Positions 1 to 8,540 of a stretch of 64,000 nucleotides of DNA are shown here, in pieces. The notes beneath the pieces are model-generated. The model was not told the origin of the DNA. It saw only the letters and a list, made by a program, of their open reading frames with translations, and ran no database searches. The stretch is from Actinacidiphila alni (lineage in GTDB: Bacteria; Actinomycetota; Actinomycetes; Streptomycetales; Streptomycetaceae), in the NCBI RefSeq assembly GCF_900112845.1, contig NZ_FONG01000010.1, positions 1-64,000 of the forward strand, read 5' to 3'. The stretch's first letter is position 1, and every line of letters starts with the position of its first letter. A program made the position numbers and the translations under genes.

Positions 1-585
1 GGCGGCCGTACCGCCCGGGTCCGTACGGCAGTCCTCAGGGCCGCGGGCGACGCGCTCGTCGAGCACGGCTTCGACGCGCTCGACCTCACCGATGTCGCCC
101 GCCGCGCGCAGGTCGGCAAGACCACCGTCTACCGCCGCTGGGGCACTCCCGGCGCTCTCGCCGCCGACCTGCTGGCCGACATGGCGGAGCAGTCCGTTTC
201 GCGCGCCGACACCGGCGCCCTCGGCTCGGACCTCCGGGCCAACGCCCGCCTGGTCGTCACAACGCTCACCGACCCCCGGCAGGGCCGCCTCTTCACCGCG
301 CTGATCGCCGCTTCACTCTGCAACGAACAAGCCGCCCAAGCACTGCACCGCTTCTACGCGGTCCGTATCGAGGAGTGGGCGGGCTGCGTACGGGACGCCG
401 TCTCCCGCGGCGAGGTCCCGGCGGGCACCGACCCGCACGCGGTCATCGCCGCCGTGTCGGGGCCGCTCTACTACACCCTTCTCAACACCGGCGGCACCCT
501 CGACGAGAGGGCGGCCGACCGCGCCGCCGACGCGGCGACGACCGCGGCACGGGCGGGCGTCTGGGCCGCACGCGCTACGGCGTGA
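1..585 (+). CDS. TetR-family transcriptional regulator, 5' end outside window
   Basis: The reading frame is already open at base 1, so the start lies before the window. The visible N-terminal part carries a TetR helix-turn-helix (LTDVARRAQVGKTTVYRRWG, about residues 30-49 of what is visible), which binds DNA as a dimer. The rest (from about residue 60) is a helical ligand-binding domain of the TetR_C type with no recognisable ligand. It is convergent with the SGNH hydrolase, and the two 3' ends overlap by 11 bases. The controlled gene probably lies upstream, outside the window. Family call is firm; target unknown. Confidence 0.9.
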   Translation, partial: GGRTARVRTAVLRAAGDALVEHGFDALDLTDVARRAQVGKTTVYRRWGTPGALAADLLADMAEQSVSRADTGALGSDLRANARLVVTTLTDPRQGRLFTALIAASLCNEQAAQALHRFYAVRIEEWAGCVRDAVSRGEVPAGTDPHAVIAAVSGPLYYTLLNTGGTLDERAADRAADAATTAARAGVWAARATA

Positions 586-2230
586 CCAGGTCGAATTCCT
601 CCCACGGCCCGATCGCGTCACGGTTGGCGATCAGCGGCTGCGCGCCCGCCCCCTCGGCGGTCACGTACTTGTCGTTGACCGACGCCTTGAGCGAGAAGCT
701 GTGGTCCGCGTTCTGGAGGAGCTGGAACGTTTCCCACGACCCGACCGCGGTGCGGTTGGCGACCAGTGGCGAGGCGCCCGCGTTCTCCGCTGTGACGAGC
801 ATCCCGTTCGCGTGCGCGCGCAGGGCGATCCGGCCGCCGCCGAGGTCGAGTTCGTCGAACAGTTCCGACATGCCCACTGTGCCCGCCGAGGCGATCAACG
901 AGGACGCGCCGCCGCTCGGAGCCGTCACGAACTTGCTGTTGGCGTGCGACCGCAGAGCGATCCCGTTCCCGCCGGCCGGTCCGTTGTCGAAGAAGGCGGG
1001 ATTCACCGCGCCGGCGATGGCCTGCAGCCCCGCCTCGTTCGGGTGGAGATGGTCGCCCGCGTCGTAGGCGGGCAGGTAGCGCGTCGGGTTGGCCGGGTCG
1101 TGCGTGGCGGTGTCCTGGTCGATCACACCGTCACATCCGCTGGACGCGCCGCGCACGAACGCGTTGATCTGCGCCCGGGCGTCCTCGCCCGCTTGCGACC
1201 AGCCGCCCGAGCCCTGGAAGGGGGTGAGCGTCGAACACAGGAAGGAGATCCCGGCCTGGTGCGCGCGGGAGATCAGTTGCTGCAGGCCGGAGATGAGCTG
1301 TGCGCCGCTCGGTCGGTTTCCGGCGCCGAGGTCGTTGATCGGGTCGTCGGAGAAGATCACCCAGCGCACCCCGGGCTGTCCCACGACATCCCGGTCGAAG
1401 CGGTTGAGGGCGCTCTGCCCGGCACCGTCGCTGAGCAGTTTGTTGCCGCTGATCCCCTGATTGAGCACGCCGACCGCGCGTCCGCTGTCCGCCAGCCGCC
1501 TGGCGAGGTCGTTGGGCCAGCGCCGGTTGGAGTCCTGTGAGGACGCGACACCATCGGTGATCGACGCGCCGAGGGTGACCACCGCACCTTTCGCGGCCGG
1601 ATTCTGCACGTCCACATTGGTCAGAAAGGCGTAACTTCCGCTGGTCGACGCCACATTGATGCTGCCCGAGGCACTCACATCGCCGTTGGCGACGTAGTTC
1701 GTCTGCGTGCCTTGCTGGTGGTACGTCGCCGAGCCGGTCGACTGCGGCAGATAGAAACTGACGGCGACGTCCGACAACGCCGGCACCGCGAAGGCCACGC
1801 TGTCACTGACCGCGCTACCGCCGGCCGGCACGGTCACGATGCCCTGACCGCCGAACGTGACCGCCCGGTCGGTGCCGACGTTCACCGACGAACCGGCCGT
1901 GCGCTGCGCCATGTGCACGTCCGCGACCGTCAGCGGACCCGACCCGAAGACATTGGATATCCGCAGCCGAGCGGCGCTGCCACCGATGCTCGTGCGCACG
2001 ATCTGCCGAAGCGTCTGCTGGTTGTACGACGGGCCGCCGCTCTGCGGTGACACCGACCACGTACCGGTGAAGCCGTCGGCGGCCGCCGCCTCGGGAGCGT
2101 GGGCGCCGGCCGGTGCGACCGGGGTGACGGCGGTCGCACCGGGCGGCGCCGCCAGGAACAGTCCGGCGGCCAGTGCGGCCACGGACGCCAGCACGGCGAC
2201 GCCTCGCAGCGGACGCGCATGTCGCTCCAC
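575..2230 (-). CDS. Secreted SGNH/GDSL-type hydrolase with C-terminal fascin-like beta-trefoil
   Basis: Predicted secreted esterase or carbohydrate esterase of the SGNH hydrolase superfamily, 551 aa. I place the start at a GTG (2228-2230) because a perfect AGGAGG sits five bases before it; longer in-frame starts lack this. Residues 1 to about 34 form a signal peptide (Arg-rich, then an Ala/Leu core). Residues ~50-210 are a beta-rich N-terminal domain. The catalytic domain follows with block I GASITDG (Ser223), an Asn motif (PINDLGAG, ~297-304) and the DHLHPNE block (Asp393/His396). Residues ~415-551 hold three similar units (ALRSHANSKFVTA, ALRAHANGMLVTA, LKASVNDKYVTA), matching a fascin/actin-crosslinking-like beta-trefoil that may bind a glycan. 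Substrate unknown. Confidence 0.88.
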   Translation of the reverse strand: MERHARPLRGVAVLASVAALAAGLFLAAPPGATAVTPVAPAGAHAPEAAAADGFTGTWSVSPQSGGPSYNQQTLRQIVRTSIGGSAARLRISNVFGSGPLTVADVHMAQRTAGSSVNVGTDRAVTFGGQGIVTVPAGGSAVSDSVAFAVPALSDVAVSFYLPQSTGSATYHQQGTQTNYVANGDVSASGSINVASTSGSYAFLTNVDVQNPAAKGAVVTLGASITDGVASSQDSNRRWPNDLARRLADSGRAVGVLNQGISGNKLLSDGAGQSALNRFDRDVVGQPGVRWVIFSDDPINDLGAGNRPSGAQLISGLQQLISRAHQAGISFLCSTLTPFQGSGGWSQAGEDARAQINAFVRGASSGCDGVIDQDTATHDPANPTRYLPAYDAGDHLHPNEAGLQAIAGAVNPAFFDNGPAGGNGIALRSHANSKFVTAPSGGASSLIASAGTVGMSELFDELDLGGGRIALRAHANGMLVTAENAGASPLVANRTAVGSWETFQLLQNADHSFSLKASVNDKYVTAEGAGAQPLIANRDAIGPWEEFDLVTP

Positions 2231-2404
2231 AAGAACCTCCTGTGGGTGGGGGGAATCGGACATGTCCTTCCCCGCGACGAACGCTCCAACACCCCGACAC
2301 CGTACGGGAGTTCCGATGAATCCACCCATCTGGTGGCGCCAGGCAGGAATTCTCGCCGGCCACAGCCCTTTACATCGGACCTATTCCCCGCACCGGGATC
2401 ACGG

Positions 2405-2587
2405 TCACCGCGAGCGGCTCACCGCCCCGCGGACGCCGTCATGTGGCTGGTGTGGTACGAATCGGTCGCGGCCGTCGAAGAGGTCGGGATGACATTCGGC
2501 CCAATTCGGCGCGAAGGCCGCGCTGATCCCGTCGACCGCGGGGCCCTGGACCCGTATGTGCGTGTCGCGCCATTCCTTTGGCAGCGG
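2405..2587 (-). pseudogene. Remnant of a phospholipase D / cardiolipin synthase-like protein
   Basis: A stretch of about 60 residues in one minus-strand frame reads EWRDTHIRVQGPAVDGISAA then FAPNWAECHPDLFDGRDRF. This resembles the segment in cardiolipin synthase/PLD proteins where 'WRDTH-(V/I)-R-(I/V)-x-GPAV' is followed by a 'FxxxW' helix. Neither HKD catalytic motif is visible, there is no start codon with a ribosome site, and the frame runs into unrelated sequence on both sides. I read it as a decayed fragment of a once longer gene. The similarity is recalled from memory, so confidence is moderate. Confidence 0.45.
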
Positions 2588-2793
2588 TGGTTCTGCTTCA
2601 GCGGGGACAGATACAAGGGCTTGCGGAACCAGGCGACCTGCACCCCAGCCCGGCCTCTCGGCCCCGCCTCGCGGGACACCGGCATTCGTATCCGCATTCC
2701 CGGGAAACGGCCGCACAAAAGAGGTTTCAAGCCCGCTCGTGGGCGCAGGCGGCTGTCAATAGAAACGTCGTCGGGCATCAGGAGGAAATCACC

Positions 2794-3063
2794 GTGGGAA
2801 TTGTCGCCTGGATCTTGATCGGCCTGCTCGCTGGGGCCATTGCGAAAGCGCTCATGCCCGGAAAGGACCCTGGTGGCATCATCATCACGATGCTCATCGG
2901 CATTGCCGGCGGTCTCCTCGGCGGCTGGCTCGGGAAGGTCATTTTCGGTGTCGACTCCATCGACGGTTTCTTCGACCTCTCCACCTGGATAGCGGCGATC
3001 GTCGGATCCATGATCCTGCTCGCCCTCTACCGTGCCGTGAGCGGACGCAGGGTCCACGCCTGA
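2794..3063 (+). CDS. GlsB/YeaQ/YmgE-family (transglycosylase-associated) small membrane protein
   Basis: An 89-residue integral membrane protein starting at a GTG preceded by AGGAGG (2780-2785). It has three hydrophobic segments: residues 2-20, 30-50 and 68-84. The family signature is clear (GLLAGAIAKALMPGKDPGG and IGIAGGLLGGWLG). The family is widespread and stress-linked, but its molecular function is not established. A paralogue sits at 21828-22103 on the other strand with the same GLLAGA-K-LPGRDPGG motif. The gene ends before a strong hairpin at 3095-3127. Confidence 0.9.
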   Translation: MGIVAWILIGLLAGAIAKALMPGKDPGGIIITMLIGIAGGLLGGWLGKVIFGVDSIDGFFDLSTWIAAIVGSMILLALYRAVSGRRVHA

Positions 3064-3094
3064 TACCGCGCGAATGCTCGGCGGCTCGTCGCAC

Positions 3095-3127
3095 GACGGT
3101 CGCTGCCCACCCTGGGCAGCGACCGTC
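3095..3127. terminator. Bidirectional factor-independent terminator-like hairpin
   Basis: A perfect 15-bp inverted repeat (GACGGTCGCTGCCCA and its complement) is separated by a CCC loop. It lies between the convergent ends of the YeaQ-type gene and the four-gene minus-strand operon. There is no U tract, as is common in Streptomyces terminators. Confidence 0.75.
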
Positions 3128-3157
3128 AACGCGTGTGCTCCGGCGCCCACGGCGTCC

Positions 3158-3520
3158 TCAACCGTCGCGGTCCCGTTCTTCCTCCAGGGCGGCGAGGCCG
3201 CTCTCCCAGCGTTCGCGCCGCTCCCCCGCGGACTGCTCCCACCACGGCGTCCCGCGTTCCCCGAGCGCGTGTTTGGCCGCGTCCACCCGCCGCCGGGCGG
3301 CCTTCTCGGCCGTCTGGTCCTGCCGGCGCCGGGCGGCACCCACGGCCCGTCGGGCAGACATCAGATGGTGCCGGAGCCGCGCGGCGGTATCGGCGGGCAC
3401 CTCGGGATCGGTGGCACGCCACCGTCGGCCGTCGACGATGATGTAGCGCCCGTCGTCCGTCCGTTCCGGTTCCGGCTTCTTCTTCGGCTTCCCGCTGCTC
3501 ACGGGCTTGTCCCTGCCCAT
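3158..3520 (-). CDS. Small basic coiled-coil protein of unknown function
   Basis: A 120-residue protein starting at ATG (3518-3520), six bases after the preceding stop. The N-terminus is Lys/Pro-rich (GKPKKKPEPE), followed by a conserved-looking core (DGRYIIVDGRRWRATDPEVP) and a long Arg/Ala-rich helix. It resembles a conserved actinobacterial family often labelled, without evidence, as a Tol-type protein. It is the last gene of the peptide-oxygenase-ferredoxin operon, but it may only share the transcript. No catalytic motif or membrane segment is visible. Confidence 0.75.
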   Translation of the reverse strand: MGRDKPVSSGKPKKKPEPERTDDGRYIIVDGRRWRATDPEVPADTAARLRHHLMSARRAVGAARRRQDQTAEKAARRRVDAAKHALGERGTPWWEQSAGERRERWESGLAALEEERDRDG

Positions 3521-3525
3521 GGGCG

Positions 3526-4422
3526 TCACCGGGCGCGGACCGACGTCACGTCGTAACGGGCGGCCGCATTCTTCGCCGGTCCACGGCACGTCAACTGCCG
3601 GGCGGGCTCGTGGCCGACGGTCACCTCGACGTCGATGACAGCGGGGTACGGGGGCCTGCCGGTGAGCCGGATGTGCCAGCCTTCGTCACTGCGGACGGAC
3701 GCGCCGACCGCGTAGTCGTGTCTGCCGGCCGGGCCGAATCGCCGCAGAACGGCGATCAGCGCCGCCTGCTGGGGCGGGGCGAGGTTGGTGTAGCCGCGGA
3801 GGTGGTCGGGACGGATCCGGTCGGCCAGGTGGTCCTCGAGCACCGAAAGCGAGGTGTCCGCGTCCAGGCCGCCGTAGTACACGCCGTCGGGGACGACGAC
3901 AAGATTGGGCGCGAAGCGGTCGCCGCCCACATGCGAACATTCCCACACCAGATCGGGCCAACGCTCGGCGAGAGCGGCGGCGACGGGACGTCCGCGTACC
4001 GCGCAGCAGGCGTCGTGGGTGCCGTGGGTACATACCAGTGCCACGGGCGGCAGACCGGATGCTCCGCCGGTGGTGAGTGCCTGCGCCACCTGGGCGAGGT
4101 CGGTGTCCAGGCACCAGGTGCCCCACTGCTGGAGCAGCGCTCCCGACGCGTCGTGACGCAGGACCGCCCACCGGCTCTCGGCCCCGGGCCGGCGGCGTCC
4201 GGTACGCCGGACCAGGAGGATCCGCGCCCGGGCCCGCTGGGCGGCCGCGTAGACGACGGCTTTCGTCGCGGGATCCAGCGCGAGGCCGTCGAAACCGTTG
4301 ACGGGCCATCCCTGCCGGTACTCGATCAGGATCCAGACGGTTCCGTACGGCGCGGTTCCGGCGAGCTGGTCATTCCTGATCCTGGCCGCGTCGGCGCAGA
4401 AGAAGCGCCCGCCGCCGGTCAT
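3526..4422 (-). CDS. Sucrase/ferredoxin-like protein (thioredoxin-fold [2Fe-2S])
   Basis: A 298-residue protein of the sucrase/ferredoxin-like family, which adopts a thioredoxin-like fold and usually binds a [2Fe-2S] cluster. The signature is clear: CTHGTHDACCAVRG (Cys131, Cys139, Cys140), then WECSHVGGDRFAPN (Cys162, His164). The N-terminal half ('FFCADAARIRNDQLAGTAPY') is also typical. Its ATG overlaps the stop of the upstream cupin gene (ATGA), so the two are translationally coupled. An electron-transfer or redox role supporting the oxygenase is an inference from that coupling. No sucrase activity is implied by the family name. Confidence 0.87.
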   Translation of the reverse strand: MTGGGRFFCADAARIRNDQLAGTAPYGTVWILIEYRQGWPVNGFDGLALDPATKAVVYAAAQRARARILLVRRTGRRRPGAESRWAVLRHDASGALLQQWGTWCLDTDLAQVAQALTTGGASGLPPVALVCTHGTHDACCAVRGRPVAAALAERWPDLVWECSHVGGDRFAPNLVVVPDGVYYGGLDADTSLSVLEDHLADRIRPDHLRGYTNLAPPQQAALIAVLRRFGPAGRHDYAVGASVRSDEGWHIRLTGRPPYPAVIDVEVTVGHEPARQLTCRGPAKNAAARYDVTSVRAR

Positions 4423-5621
4423 TGGTCCGCCGGTACCAGCACACCCGCCCGGAGCAGCCGTTCGGCCAGCGGGACGCCGAGGTCGCCGCCTGTGCAGCGC
4501 CGTTCCCCGAGAAGCCGGGACACGGCCGCCACGTCCGCCTCCGGGAAATCGAGCCATCCCACCCTCGTGAACAGCCGCGTTCCCTCCCACCGCGGTTCCA
4601 GAGCCTCCCGGAGCCGCAGCGGGGACGCTGCTCCCAGACGCCGCAGCGCGCTCAGCTGTGCGAGCGGGCCGAGGGGGGCGGCCCGCCGCTGGCCGCGACG
4701 GGCCAGGTGGTACAGCGGCCGCGGGTCCGCCTGGGTGACGGCCGCCAGCAGGCGGGCGCGGATGTCGTCCAGTTCGGCGTCGAGCTGCCGCGCTCCCAGC
4801 GGGAGGCTGCGGCGCGCGGCCGGGTCCTGCTGGAGCGTGGCGAGGGCCGCCCGGGTGAGCTGTTCGGCGAGCGCGTAGCGCGTCCAGGTGTGGACTCCCA
4901 GAGTCACGTGGATCGACACCTCGCCCTGGGCCTGTGCGGAGTGCAACCAGCCGCGGGGCAGATACAGCACGTCACCCGGTTCCAGGAGCGCGTCGAGGTG
5001 GGGCGGGTTCTCTGACGCCGCCGCGGCGACCGCCCCGCGGTGATCGGTCCAGGGCTGGTCCCGCAGCGGATCGGGCAGTACCGGTTCGTGGACGGTCCAC
5101 CGTTTGGATCCCTCGATCTGGATCACGAAGACGTCGTGCACGTCGTAGTGGGCGTCGAAGCCGCGATTCTGCGGCGGTGTCACATACGCGTTGGCCTGCA
5201 CGGGGTGGCCCAGTTCGTCGCCGAGGCCGGTCACCAGGTCCGCGATGGGCTCCCATGTGCGGTGCAGCGCTTGCAGGACGAGCGTGGCTCCGTCGGCGAA
5301 GTCGCGCCACAGCGCGGTGTCGTCCAGCTGATCGCCGATGGTGGCTCCGACCCCTGCGGGGGAAGTGAAGGAGGCTTCGGGAAGCGTCTCGCCGTCTTTC
5401 GCCACGCGCAGGAACGGCGTCCGCAGACCCCGGCGCGAGACCAGTTCGTCGACCGCCGCCGCGGAGAACAGGTCGGAGAAGTCGCTCGCGCCACGCGTCA
5501 GCAAGGCCGTGCGGCTCCATACGTCTCGGGCGAACGCGTCACTGCTCATTCGGATCAGACGGGACTCCAGCGGGCCGGCACGAAAGGCGCCGGCCCGCTG
5601 GGTTTCAGGTACTGCGGTCAA
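4419..5621 (-). CDS. JmjC/cupin-fold Fe(II)/2-oxoglutarate oxygenase (ribosomal-oxygenase-like)
   Basis: A 400-residue protein of the cupin-4/JmjC group that includes YcfD, NO66 and MINA53, which hydroxylate Arg or His side chains in ribosomal proteins. The metal triad is visible: His158-x-Asp160 in FDAHYDVHDVF and His227 in YLPRGWLHSA. The region after ~260 matches the helical/winged-helix C-terminal part of this family. The start is TTG at 5619-5621, sharing bases with the TGA of the repeat-peptide gene (TTGA overlap). An ATG at 5549 is possible but lacks a good ribosome site and would cut into the domain. Coupling to the His-Asp-rich peptide makes that peptide an obvious candidate substrate; this is inference. 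Confidence 0.87.
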   Translation of the reverse strand: MTAVPETQRAGAFRAGPLESRLIRMSSDAFARDVWSRTALLTRGASDFSDLFSAAAVDELVSRRGLRTPFLRVAKDGETLPEASFTSPAGVGATIGDQLDDTALWRDFADGATLVLQALHRTWEPIADLVTGLGDELGHPVQANAYVTPPQNRGFDAHYDVHDVFVIQIEGSKRWTVHEPVLPDPLRDQPWTDHRGAVAAAASENPPHLDALLEPGDVLYLPRGWLHSAQAQGEVSIHVTLGVHTWTRYALAEQLTRAALATLQQDPAARRSLPLGARQLDAELDDIRARLLAAVTQADPRPLYHLARRGQRRAAPLGPLAQLSALRRLGAASPLRLREALEPRWEGTRLFTRVGWLDFPEADVAAVSRLLGERRCTGGDLGVPLAERLLRAGVLVPADQ

Positions 5622-5785
5622 GACTGGTCCGCCCCGCCATCGGCGCCACCGTCGTGCACACCCGGCGTACCCGCGGCACCACCATCAGCAGGACCCTCCG
5701 CCCCACCGTCGGCGCCACCATCGTGCACACCCGGCGTACCCGCGGCACCACCGTCAGCAGGACCCTCGTTCTCGGGATGCGTCAT
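5618..5785 (-). CDS. 55-residue peptide with two perfect 23-residue Gly/Asp repeats, putative modified-peptide precursor
   Basis: A short gene with an excellent AGGAGG (5790-5795) four bases before ATG 5785; another ATG lies one codon earlier but too close to that site. The product is MTHPEN followed by two identical 23-residue units (residues 7-29 and 30-52; each contains GTPGVHDGGADGGA) and the tail DQS. It has no Cys, Trp, Lys or Arg, and is strongly acidic and Gly/Ala-rich. The two repeat copies differ at four bases, all synonymous. Its stop overlaps the start of the JmjC/cupin oxygenase gene. This arrangement suggests a two-core precursor peptide modified at His-Asp by the neighbour. Not recognised as a known RiPP family. 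Confidence 0.75.
   Translation of the reverse strand: MTHPENEGPADGGAAGTPGVHDGGADGGAEGPADGGAAGTPGVHDGGADGGADQS
5630..5767 (-). repeat. Two in-phase 69-bp tandem repeats inside the peptide gene
   Basis: The units 5699-5767 and 5630-5698 encode the same 23 residues. They differ only by GAC/GAT at three Asp codons and GGT/GGC at one Gly codon. A duplication with only silent changes indicates that the peptide sequence is under selection. Confidence 0.9.
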
Positions 5786-5896
5786 CATTCCTCCTGATTT
5801 CGATTCACGGCTCTGCTTTTCGGATTCTGCTACCGCGCACCAATCGGCGCATGTGGGCAGCTGTCCCGTTGGCGCGGCCGCACCCGTCCGGGGGCG

Positions 5897-7417
5897 TCAG
5901 GCTTTGCGCTGCATGCTGGTACGCGCGCGATTCGCCTGCTCGTCGGCTTTGGGGTCGGTTTCTTCGGCCTTGGCGCGGACGCCTTCCTCGATGCGCTCGC
6001 CCAGGGCCTGATCGATGTTCTTCCAGTAGTCGAACGCCCGGCGGAGCACCGGTTCGGTCACACCGTTGAGCAGATGCCCGACGACATTGTCGGCAAGGCG
6101 GTCTCGCGCGTCGTCGTCGAGGACATCGCGGACCATTGTTCCCGCCTGGCCCCAATCGTCGTCCTCCGCGTGATCGACGTAGGCGGCACGGGTGATCTCG
6201 CCGTCGACGTACCACCCGGAAACCGTCCCGTGATCGCGGGTGTTCGCTGCCGGGCCACCCTTGGAATTGGGCGCGTAGACCGGATCGTGCGTGGTGCGAT
6301 ACGCCATGGCGCCGTCTTTGGAGTAGCTATGCACGGGCACGACCGGGGCGTTCACCGGGAGCTGCTGGTAATTCGCGCCGATCCGGTAGCGGTGCGCGTC
6401 CGCGTAGGCGAACAGCCGTCCCAGAAGCATGCGGTCGGGGCTGGGACCGATACCGGGTACGAAATTGTTCGGCTGGAAGGCCGCCTGCTCGATTTCCGCG
6501 TGGTTGTCCGTGGGGTTGCGGTCGAGCGTCATGGTCCCGACTTCGATCAGCGGGTAGTCGCTGTGCGGCCACACCTTCGTCAGATCGAACGGGTTGAAGC
6601 GGTAGTCGGCCGCGTCCTGGTAGGGCATGACCTGGACGTACAGCGTCCAGCTCGGAAATTCCCCGTCGCGGATGTGTTCGAACAGATCGCGGGTGTGGTA
6701 GTCGGTGTCGACGGCGCACATCTGGTCGCCCTCGTCCTGGGTGAAGAACTCAACACCCTGATCGGTCTTGAAGTGATACTTCACCCAGTACCGAACGCCG
6801 TCGGTGTTGGTCCACATATAGGTGTGGGAGCTGTAGCCGTTCATGTGCCGCCAGGAGCGCGGGATGCCGCGGTCGCCCATCAGCCACGTGACCTGGTGCG
6901 CCGACTCCGGCGAGAGCGTCCAGAAGTCCCACTGCATGTCGTGGTCGCGCAGATTGTTGTCGGCGCGCCGCTTCTGCGACCGTATGAAGTGCTGGAACTT
7001 CATCGGGTCCTTCACGAAGAACACCGGCGTGTTGTTGCCGACCATGTCGTAGTTGCCTTCGCTGCTGTAGAACTTCACCGCGAAGCCGCGCGGATCGCGC
7101 CATGTGTCCGGGCTGCCCCGCTCACCGGCGACGGTGGAGAACCGGATGACCAGGTCCGTCGTGACGTTCGGCTGGAACAGCGCCGCCTTGGTGAATCTGC
7201 TGACGTCATTGGTCACCTCGAACCGGCCGAACGCTCCGCTGCCTTTCGCATGCGGCTGCCGTTCGGGAATGCGCTCCCGGTTGAATTGAGCCATTTGTTC
7301 GATCAGGTAGGAGTCTTGGAGGAGGACAGGTCCCCCGGCTCCAGCCGTCAGCGAGTGCTCGTCACTTTCGACCGGCGCGCCCGAATCGCTCGTTGTGGCG
7401 TTGGTCTCGTCCGTCAT
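5897..7417 (-). CDS. katA: Monofunctional heme catalase
   Basis: A 506-residue clade-3-type small-subunit catalase that converts hydrogen peroxide to water and oxygen in the cytoplasm. Catalytic His56 lies in [12 protein letters not shown]. The distal Asn is in [19 protein letters not shown] (~128), and the proximal heme ligand Tyr is in [15 protein letters not shown]. Length and motif order are normal. I take ATG 7415-7417 as the start because GGAAAGGAAA is better spaced there; a GTG one codon earlier is possible. It lies upstream of, and on the same strand as, the peptide operon with a 111-base gap, so read-through into that operon is possible. Confidence 0.96.
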   Translation of the reverse strand: MTDETNATTSDSGAPVESDEHSLTAGAGGPVLLQDSYLIEQMAQFNRERIPERQPHAKGSGAFGRFEVTNDVSRFTKAALFQPNVTTDLVIRFSTVAGERGSPDTWRDPRGFAVKFYSSEGNYDMVGNNTPVFFVKDPMKFQHFIRSQKRRADNNLRDHDMQWDFWTLSPESAHQVTWLMGDRGIPRSWRHMNGYSSHTYMWTNTDGVRYWVKYHFKTDQGVEFFTQDEGDQMCAVDTDYHTRDLFEHIRDGEFPSWTLYVQVMPYQDAADYRFNPFDLTKVWPHSDYPLIEVGTMTLDRNPTDNHAEIEQAAFQPNNFVPGIGPSPDRMLLGRLFAYADAHRYRIGANYQQLPVNAPVVPVHSYSKDGAMAYRTTHDPVYAPNSKGGPAANTRDHGTVSGWYVDGEITRAAYVDHAEDDDWGQAGTMVRDVLDDDARDRLADNVVGHLLNGVTEPVLRRAFDYWKNIDQALGERIEEGVRAKAEETDPKADEQANRARTSMQRKA

Positions 7418-7624
7418 CACTTTCCTTTCCAGACGGCTTCCCGGATGGCGGTACGGTCCGCGGTCGACACCACGCCGGCGCCCGGACCACGTCGGTCCGG
7501 AAGCACCGGCTGGACCGGCTCTCCGGACTCACCCGTTCCACGTCCCGCATGACCGTAAAACGGCTCATCAATCCGAAGTCGCCCCGGCACATCACTACAG
7601 ATTCGGTCGGCTGTCGCGCCCATT

Positions 7625-8212
7625 TCAACCGTGTTCGATTTTCCCTCTCCCCGTGCTTACCATTCGGGCGCGCTTCTCCGGCAAGCCGGATGCGCGGCCG
7701 TCATCCCCCGGAAGCTGTGCGCGCCAGCGACTCACGTCGCCGGTGGCGACATGGCCCTGGTAGTCCTTGACCTGGTCCGGGGTCAGGCCGGAGAGCTTGC
7801 CGATCGCCTCGGTGGCGGTGCCCACCACCGCGGATTCGGTCGCCGCGCCCGCCAGGATGCCGGAGGCGGTGCCCACGTCCAGGTCGAACGCCTTCGCGAG
7901 CCCGTAGGCGATGCAGATGACCGTGACCATCTCGATCAGGGACAGCACCCCGAAGGTGAGGCCCCTGCGGTTGAAGTTGGCGAAGAACTGCGGACCCGCC
8001 ATGTAGCCCAGGGCGAAGATGAACAGCGCGAGGAAGACGGTCTTGACGTCGTCTGCCACGGTGATCTTCTGGGTGCCGAGCAGCAGCGACACGATCAGCG
8101 TGCCGCAGATGCCGCCCAGAGTGATCGGCCCGACGCGGAGTTTGCCGACGAGGTAGCCGGCGGCCAGGCACAGGAACAAGGCCAGTTCCGGATGGTCGCG
8201 GAGAACACCCAT
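7625..8212 (-). pseudogene. Truncated AspT/YidE-type transporter (N-terminal fragment)
   Basis: The frame begins at ATG 8210-8212. For about 157 residues (to about base 7742) it matches the N-terminal half of aspartate:alanine exchanger-family permeases, with five to six hydrophobic helices and the family motif GILAGAATESAVVGTATEA. These permeases are normally about 550 residues with a duplicated membrane unit. Here similarity stops at YQGHVATGD and a non-hydrophobic tail of about 38 residues leads to the stop. The second membrane half and any RCK domain are absent, so this is a 3'-deleted gene. Confidence 0.75.
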
Positions 8213-8219
8213 CTCACAC

Positions 8220-8491
8220 CCGCCCAACAAAAACGCATGAAAAACTCTTGTCGGACATAAGCGACGAGGTAACGGTGGAGGTGCGCGTCGCCGCACACCT
8301 CCGCCTCGCGTTCGCGCGTTTCGGCGCGGTCCTCGGGCCAGCCGATGACCGCCACCGGGCCGTCCCACAGCGCGTACCAGAGATTGCCGGGCAGAGATCG
8401 GAATCAGCTTCCAGCCCGCGGAGTTGACCGTCCGCGCCCACGAGGCGGTGATATCGGGCTGCGCGCACTCCCGGTTCCTGCCGCCGCACAC
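8220..8491 (-). pseudogene. Decayed DUF1906 (Rv2525c-like glycoside hydrolase-like) gene
   Basis: Two pieces sit in different minus-strand frames. Bases 8396-8491 encode CGGRNRECAQPDITASWART then VNSAGWKLIPI, which resembles the N-terminal part of the DUF1906 glycoside-hydrolase-like domain. Bases ~8220-8385 encode NLWYALWDGPVAVIGWPED and more, resembling a later part of the same domain. The middle is missing and the frame changes, so the gene is dead. It abuts the truncated transporter, and together they make a short gene graveyard. The second piece is less certain than the first. Confidence 0.45.
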
Positions 8492-8540
8492 GCCAGGACG
8501 GGACCCGCCTGGTCGGCGCCGCGTTCGGCGCCGACGGCGG

